64,000 nt of DNA, from the NCBI RefSeq assembly GCF_964355755.1, contig NC_092679.1, forward strand, positions 622,001 through 686,000. The letters are read 5' to 3'. Under the pieces are notes generated by a model. The model ran no database searches and was not told where the DNA came from. It saw only the letters and a list, made by a program, of their open reading frames with translations. Each line of letters begins with the position of its first letter. Position 1 is the stretch's first letter. This stretch comes from Antedon mediterranea (lineage: Eukaryota; Echinodermata; Crinoidea; Comatulida; Antedonidae). Below, in pieces: positions 58,301 to 64,000 of this stretch. The translations under genes were made by a program, and so were the position numbers.

Positions 58301-61300
58301 ATGTATTTACCATTTTCAATACTGTCAATCCAATCTTCAGTTATATTTATTAATGCCGATGATGTCGTAATTTGGCCTAAATCCAGATTGTTGATTGTAT
58401 AATTTAGGGTTGATTTGTGAATAGAGTTGGTCAAAATAATTTTCGATAAAATTGGTAGTACAGAAATTGGCCTGTAGTTAGATGGTTCACTTTGGTCGCC
58501 ATTTTAAAAAATTGGGCATATTCGTGCATTTTTCCATTTACTTAAAAATGTAATGGGTTGTACAATTGAGTTGATTGCTAATTTTATTAGTTTAGCAGGA
58601 ATTTCATCAGTTCCTGTAGCCTTTTTGTCAGATAATGATAAAATTTGTTTGTATACATATTCTTCGTCAACAAATGTGAAATTTATTTTGTCTTCACCTT
58701 GATTTGGGTATTCATAATTTACATGGTTATTTTTAAATTGAGGAATTTGTTTAGCTAGGTTAGGTCCTATGTTTGCAAAAAACTCATTTAAAGTATTAGC
58801 TATCTTGTAAGAATCTATTTCAAGGCCATTTATTGTATTCATACTACTTATAATACTTTTTTTATTCTTAGATGGTACAATATATCTTATGTTTTTCCAG
58901 ATTGTTTTGGAATCTTTTGTATTTAATTGTTCAGAGAAATAATCCTTTTTTGATTTCCTGATATCGTAATTTACTTTGTTTTTTAATTCACGGTATTCGT
59001 TCCATAATTGAGGACAATTTTCTTTATTCGCTCTTTTTTTCATTGAGTCACGTTTTCGCATTTGTAATATTACATTTTTTGTGAGCCATGGGCTATCTTT
59101 ATTTCGAACCCGTTTTTTCTTTAAAGGTACATGTTTATTAACAATTTGTAAAAACTTGTCTTCAAAAAACTGCAGAGCGTCATTCACATTGTGTATGAAG
59201 TTATTTCATGCCAATTTACATTTAACATATCAATTTGTAGTTTTTCCTCATCAAGGTTATTATAGTTCCTTTTTGTTTTATATTTATGGTTATGTTTTGG
59301 TTTTTCTTCTTTACCAATGATAGCTGAATGATCACTAATTCCTGTGTTAAGTACACCCGAGGAAGAAATTCGGTTTGGAAAGGATGTATAAAAATGATCA
59401 ATCAGAGTTTTACTTTGTTTTGTTATCCTTGTCGGTTCAGTTATAATTTGTGTTAGAAAATGGTTATTAGTTAATAGTGTTTTTAATTATTAACTAAATA
59501 TAAAAACTCAAATCCAATTCAGCTTTTAAAGAACGTAAATGTGCTTTTTACACCTTACAAATATTTAAATATATAATAAATATAATATTTAGGTAAATTA
59601 CTAAAACAATAACTCAACCAAAGAGAGACGTTGGTTCACAAAGAAAACAATACATTTTTTATAAATAGTTGCAATGTAATTGTAAGGCATTGTGTGTTTT
59701 TCCTAACTTAATTCATAACTTTATTTTGATGAAACAACTTGAATAAAAGGAAACCTTCAATGGAAATCTCCAAATCTGTTTACATTCAAAATTCTTTAAA
59801 TATTTTTTTATTTCAATTTTTTTTCAATTTTTCCCTCTCCATAAACAAAAGCAAACACCCTTACTAAGAGATCACAACCCATAATAACAAAAACAAAAGA
59901 TAAAGTAGAAAGAAACTGTCCGAGCAATGGTATTCCTTAACAATACGCGGCGTCCCCTGTTGATCCTGTCATGGTCTATTTATACAGGCATTTTAAATTT
60001 TAAAATTAAATATCTGATTTCCTTCCATCCTCGTATCACATTCTTCATCCATCTTTCATTTCTTTAAAGGTTCTTGATCTCTTCCTCTAACCCTAACTTA
60101 CCCACACACTTCCTCTCATTACTGCCCCACTATTCTACCCTCTCAATACATACTACATCAACTTACTACATGGTTACAAGCCTTTACAAGGGATCATACA
60201 CAGGATATGTGCACTTCAGTTAGGATTAAGTCTCACTTCCTTGAAATATAAACCAACAGACCTTATGATGTTAGCATGAGCTAATTATTAGTTCTAAAAT
60301 ACCGATGTATAAACATCACACTGAGGTCACAAGAAACCTCAACATGTAATGCTTTAAAATAATTAATCATTGCTTAAAAGGAGATGATACAGGGATCATA
60401 ACAGACATTGCCAATAAACCACAAACAGGAAAAAAAACATAATGCTGAACAAAATTTATTCAAGGATGCCGATTATTTTAAAGCAAATCATTGCAAATAA
60501 TAATTGCTGTACAGGAAAAATATATACTGTTGTATGCTTATACCTGTATTTTAAAAATAAGAAATGGTAATGCTTGCCATAGAATAGTATTAGGCTACTG
60601 CACTAGTCACCATACTATAGTAGTAATACAACTGTAGCCTAAAGCTTGGTTCCCACTAGGATGCAATGCAAGGACGTAGATGCAACACAAGCAAGTTGAC
60701 CAATCACACGTCAAATCACTTTGCGTTGCGTCCTAGAGAGAACCGTGCTTTACTCTATACAATACTACTATTACTCTACTAGCCATACTCTAGTAGTACA
60801 GTACTAGCCATACCTGTACTACTGCTGTACTAGCCATACTCTAGTAGTACAGTACTAGCCATACCTGTACTACTGCTGTACTAGCCATACTCTAGTAGTA
60901 CAGTACTAGCCATACCTGTACTACTGCTGTACTAGCCATACTCTAGTAGTACAGTACTAGCCATACCTGTACTACTGCTGTACTAGCCATACTCTAGTAG
61001 TACAGTACTAGCCATACCTGTACTACTACTGTACTAGCCATACTCTAGTAGTACAGTACTAGCCATACCTGTACTACTGCTGTACTAGCCATACTCTAGT
61101 AGTACAGTACTAGCCATACCTGTACTACTGCTGTACTAACCATACTCTAGTAGTACAGTACTAGCCATACCTGTACTACTGCTGTACTAACCATACTCTA
61201 GTAGTACAGTACTAGCCATACCTGTACTACTGCTGTACTAGCCATACTCTAGTAGTACAGTACTAGCCATACCTGTACTACTGCTGTAGTAGCCATACTC

Positions 61301-63508
61301 CAGTAGTACAGTACTAGCCATACCTGTACTACTGCTGTACTAGCCATACTCTAGTAGTACAGTACTAGCCATACCTGTACTACTGCTGTACTAGCCATAC
61401 TCTAGTAGTACAGTACTAGCCATACCTGTACTACTGCTGTACTAGCCATACTCTAGTAGTACAGTACTAGCCATACCTGTACAACTGCTGTACTAGCCAT
61501 ACTCTAGTAGTACAGTACTAGCCATACCTGTACTACTACTGCTGTAGTAGCCATACTCTAGTACAGTATTACTAGTACTCAACTCTAGTATCTGTACTAC
61601 TACTACTACTGTACTAGCCATACCTGTACTACTGCTGTACTAGCCATACTCTAGTAGTACAGTACTAGCCATACCTGTACTACTACTACTGTAGTAGCCA
61701 TACTCTAGTACAGTATTACTAGTACTCAACTCTAGTATCTGTACTACTACTACTACTACTACTACTGTACTAGTCATACTCCAGTACCTGTACTACACTC
61801 ACCATTTTCAGAGTCTTCCCAAAGAGCAGAAACCTTTCCAACAAATGGTGGTTCTCTTCGTATTCCTGACCTCAATAAGATACAGTCACTTTCGCTGATG
61901 ACATCATGTTTACGCTTTATAGAGTGGAAGCACATCTTTTTGACTGGAGGTTGATCCACCTGAAAATATTACAATTACAACAACATTTAAACGAACTACT
62001 GTACTAAACACAGTACAGTCAACTCTCCCAATACCTGATTTTTCTTAAGGTCCAAGGTCCCAAATTCATTTTTAACATAAATTTACACATTCCGAATAAA
62101 AAAAAAAAAAACTTTAAGTAAAAATTTATGAAAACCCATTCACATTTGATGAGGAATAACGTATATTTATAATCTCTACAATATTCTTAAAATCACGTTA
62201 ATTTTAACCATTTTAACTATCATTATAATATACCGCAAACAATTTACATCTCCGACAATTTTCCTATAAAATATTCTAATGTTATTATGTTTAACTTGTA
62301 GCCTCCAATTCAATACAGTAGCTATGTACATAGGCAATTCTTGCAAGTAGTTACTATTGCATCGACTAAAATACATTTTTAAAACAGACGTAAACTGACA
62401 AATTATTAAGTTTGCAATTGACTTGTGGGATTGACGGCTTTGCCTTATTAGTCTCCGGGGTACAGATGTGTAATGTTTACAGCTCTTTAACCAACATTCT
62501 AAAGGTCATTTGTTTAAAATATACCAACATTTAGAAATAAGAATACTTATTGTTTATTTCTAGCTATTTATGTTTGCAAAGTCAACATAGTTAATAAATT
62601 TAGATTAAGAAATGCAATATTTCGACCTTTAAAATGTCATCATAATCATTTTGATGTTGACATCATTTGAATGCCTATTTCTCTCTCATTGTTTATTGTT
62701 ATTTTTGTTTAGTTGTATTTTTGTATATTTTTATGAATGTTTGACTAAAATGCAAGCTCTTGTAATTTATTTTGTCTTTAATGTCTTCTGAATATCACAA
62801 AACTAAGTGTCGAGTGGTTGAACCCATAATGATTTTTCAGTGTGATGTTATCTTCTTAATCAATTATTGATAAGGGCCTATTATTGTGGCACACAGTTGG
62901 ATTTTGTGTACTTAGTGTGAATTGTTTGGAAAACAATTTGTTTTACATTAACATGGACATGATTACTAGACATGTACTATAATTTAACAACATAATAGAG
63001 TACAAGCAATGGAATAACAGTAATTAATTCATGTATACAGTGATGCATGATTAATATTATAATTTCTTTACAAAAAATTATAAATATAAATCATTCTTTG
63101 TTAAGTAGTCTTTCGCTTTCATTTTGAATAAATATTATTAAAGTCATTATGTCATTAACATACAACGACCGAGCTGCACACATCAAATCGTTCTATTGAC
63201 ATTTTTCAGTTTAAAAAATAACTTTTAATTAAAATTCCCTAGTTCTAGTGATTTAGAAAACTTATCTTCACTGTGATACATTTTACTTTTAAAAAAAAAC
63301 AGGTGAGGGGTTGGGGTGTATATCCAAGACTTGACAAACTAGAGGGATGTTCAAAAACATACCTGATAAGATATAAGTCTTTCGCGTGGCTGTCCGACAC
63401 CTTTCCATCCGTTCGTTGACCTTCGTCTTGCGATCTTTGCGGCATTCTGTGTTGGTTTGCGTCCAGGTCTGCCTTTCATTGGTATACTGCTTGTTGCTAT
63501 ACCATTAT
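55181..63508 (-). CDS. BAHD1: BAHD1-like BAH-domain heterochromatin protein, C-terminal five exons
   Basis: The vertebrate relative BAHD1 is a nuclear protein that binds trimethylated H3K27 through a C-terminal BAH domain and recruits co-repressors to silence chromatin. Exons here are 63363-63508, 61803-61959, 56332-56408, 56036-56127 and 55181-55367. The last four chain in phase into 170 residues ending in TAA. Visible landmarks are [86 protein letters not shown] and the stop. These fit the BAHD1/BAHCC1/TNRC18 type of BAH domain, and the domain at the extreme C-terminus with the ending LKNPQ favours BAHD1. The 5' exons lie to the right of the window. Orthology rests on memory of the family; BAHCC1 remains an alternative. 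Confidence 0.85.
55692..55893. repeat. 13-bp tandem repeat, 15-16 copies
   Basis: The perfect unit AATGGTTGTGAGC lies in the last intron of the BAH gene. The period of 13 opens all three frames of the minus strand, giving spurious [10 protein letters not shown] ORFs. Confidence 0.97.
56036..56127 (-). CDS. BAHD1: BAHD1-like exon, [11 protein letters not shown] segment
   Basis: This 92-base exon encodes [20 protein letters not shown] then [10 protein letters not shown] and two bases of Arg. It matches the family's [20 protein letters not shown]. The acceptor is TTCTATTTTTAG and the donor is GTGAGT. Confidence 0.95.
56332..56408 (-). CDS. BAHD1: BAHD1-like exon, WYYRPEHT segment of BAH domain
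   Basis: This 77-base exon completes the split Gly codon and encodes [20 protein letters not shown] then [13 protein letters not shown] is a hallmark of the BAHD1/BAHCC1 BAH domain. The acceptor ends TTTTTTAG and the donor is GTAAGT. Confidence 0.95.
57010..59500 (-). mobile_element. 5'-truncated, decayed CR1/L2-type LINE (reverse transcriptase present)
   Basis: On the minus strand the copy runs from the end of the endonuclease ([11 protein letters not shown] near 59330) through a linker to the RT. RT landmarks are [51 protein letters not shown], then MYADDT with the catalytic Asp pair. The thumb and C-terminus include [18 protein letters not shown] and [11 protein letters not shown]. The 3' end is AATAAAGTTG followed by TTATTA repeats at about 57010-57045. 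It is inactive: an in-frame stop at 58503-58505, a frameshift near 58240, a Trp-to-stop change near 57750, and a frameshift near 57690. It sits in the large BAH-gene intron in sense orientation. Confidence 0.9.
57144..57164. repeat. Poly-A run inside the LINE 3' UTR
   Basis: This run of about 21 A (T on the transcript strand of the LINE) is not its terminal tail; the terminal AATAAA and TTA repeats lie further on at about 57010-57045. Confidence 0.85.
59501..60593. other. BAH-gene intron, nothing recognised
   Basis: AT-rich intron sequence between the LINE and the 51-bp array. Confidence 0.45.
60594..61795. repeat. 51-bp satellite, about 19 units, interrupted by a MITE
   Basis: The unit is CTAGCCATACTCTAGTAGTA then CAGTACTAGCCATACCTGTA and CTACTGCTGTA. 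It holds two related halves and is rich in self-complementary GTAC/CTAG words. The first degenerate unit (60594-60640) is separated from the rest by MITE family B. From about 61540 the units break up into longer TAC runs. Confidence 0.92.
60641..60751. mobile_element. MITE family B with about 31-bp inverted repeats
   Basis: AAAGCTTGGTTCCCACTAGG then ATGCAATGCAA at the left matches the inverted right end AAAGCACGGTTCTCTCTAGG then ACGCAACGCAA. TA flanks both ends. It sits inside the degenerate start of the 51-bp array. Confidence 0.8.
61803..61959 (-). CDS. BAHD1: BAHD1-like exon, start of BAH domain
   Basis: This 157-base exon encodes [20 protein letters not shown], then SDCILLRSG and [17 protein letters not shown]. 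These are the first strands of the BAH fold. The acceptor is AATATTTTCAG and the donor is GTGAGT. The 51-bp satellite begins within about 15 bases of the donor. Confidence 0.93.
61960..63362. other. BAH-gene intron, nothing recognised
   Basis: AT-rich intron sequence. A minus-strand frame of 66 codons at 62176-62376 has no supporting features. Confidence 0.45.
63363..63508 (-). CDS. BAHD1: BAHD1-like exon with AT-hook-like motif
   Basis: The exon contains [20 protein letters not shown] and later [17 protein letters not shown], ending in phase 0 before donor GTATGT. GRPGRKP in a basic context resembles an AT-hook. The upstream border is uncertain: the frame stays open to about 63557, and I chose the AG at 63509-63510 after a T-rich tract. 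Joining to the next exon gives SYQ-VDQPP in frame. Confidence 0.65.
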
Positions 63509-63699
63509 CTTTTAATTTATCAAGTGAAAGAAAAAAAGTTAAATCCACTGTATTCAATACGTCAAAATGATATTTTGCCCATAAGAAAAATAAAGATACA
63601 TTAGTCTACGACTGTATGTCAACATTATTCTACTGCAGTTACTGCAGTAACTACATTTGTTTACTCTTTAAGCTGCTTATACAATATAGTGGTCAAGTT

Positions 63700-63930
63700 T
63701 GTTTTGTTCTCACAACATCTCATGCCTGTACCATCTCATATTGTAATAATTATATCTCCACTCATAATGATAAGTAGCCTACAGTAGATTCTATTTAATC
63801 AATTTAATAATTTGTTTTGTTCTCTCATCTAATACCTGTACCATCTCATTCATACTGTACAGTAATAATTATATCTCCACTCATATTAAATGATAAGTAG
63901 CCTACAGTAGATTCTATTTAATCAATCCAT
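63700..63930. repeat. Two-copy direct repeat of about 110 bp
   Basis: CCTGTACCATCTCAT, TAATAATTATATCTCCACTC, ATGATAAGTAGCCTACAGTA and GATTCTATTTAATCAAT recur in order in both halves. Confidence 0.9.
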
Positions 63931-64000
63931 TTAGTAGTCACATTGTATCTCAAAATTTTACCAAAAAACGGAAATGATTGATTATCATTTACAGTATAGT

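Overview
The window is nuclear DNA from an animal, not a microbe. It is AT-rich, its genes are cut into short exons by long introns with GT/AG borders, and it is full of MITEs, LINE remnants, minisatellites and satellites. The word AGGCCTA recurs in the introns, which in my recollection is typical of echinoderms and relatives. A marine invertebrate deuterostome is the best guess, but this is inference and a protein search of the two genes would settle it.

Two conserved genes are clear, both on the minus strand. The first is the mitochondrial complex I assembly factor NDUFAF5. Ten exons chain in phase from an ATG at 44557 down to 223 and give 366 codons; the last coding exon lies off the left edge. 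The second is the 3' half of a BAHD1-like chromatin gene at 55181-63508: an AT-hook-like exon followed by a complete BAH domain and a stop codon. Its 5' exons lie off the right edge.

Less certain genes are a three-exon plus-strand gene nested in NDUFAF5 intron 4 (33682-37740), a minus-strand internal exon candidate (30741-30929), a small membrane-protein ORF (52125-52358) and a broken coding relic near 17.4-17.8 kb.

Region by region: 0-6.6 kb holds the last visible NDUFAF5 exons, a 23-bp satellite, a TA-rich 30-bp repeat and two MITEs. 6.7-17.9 kb is one intron with a Helentron-like element at 8.5-10.1 kb. 21.9-26.7 kb is a 42-bp minisatellite split by a 2.3-kb insertion. 27.05-28.65 kb is a 26-bp satellite that appears to be the amplified end of a MITE. 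33.5-37.8 kb holds the nested gene candidate. 40.1-42.2 kb is a LINE lacking its reverse-transcriptase core. 44.6-55.2 kb separates the two main genes and holds a 3.4-kb minisatellite. 55.2-63.5 kb is the BAH gene, with a 13-bp repeat, a decayed LINE and a 51-bp satellite in its introns.

The two main genes act in different compartments (mitochondrial matrix; chromatin) and nothing here suggests a shared pathway. The most unusual content is the repeat biology: a MITE terminal repeat turned into a satellite, higher-order repeats with measurable periods, a mobile insertion with a duplicated target in a minisatellite, and arrays that touch splice sites.
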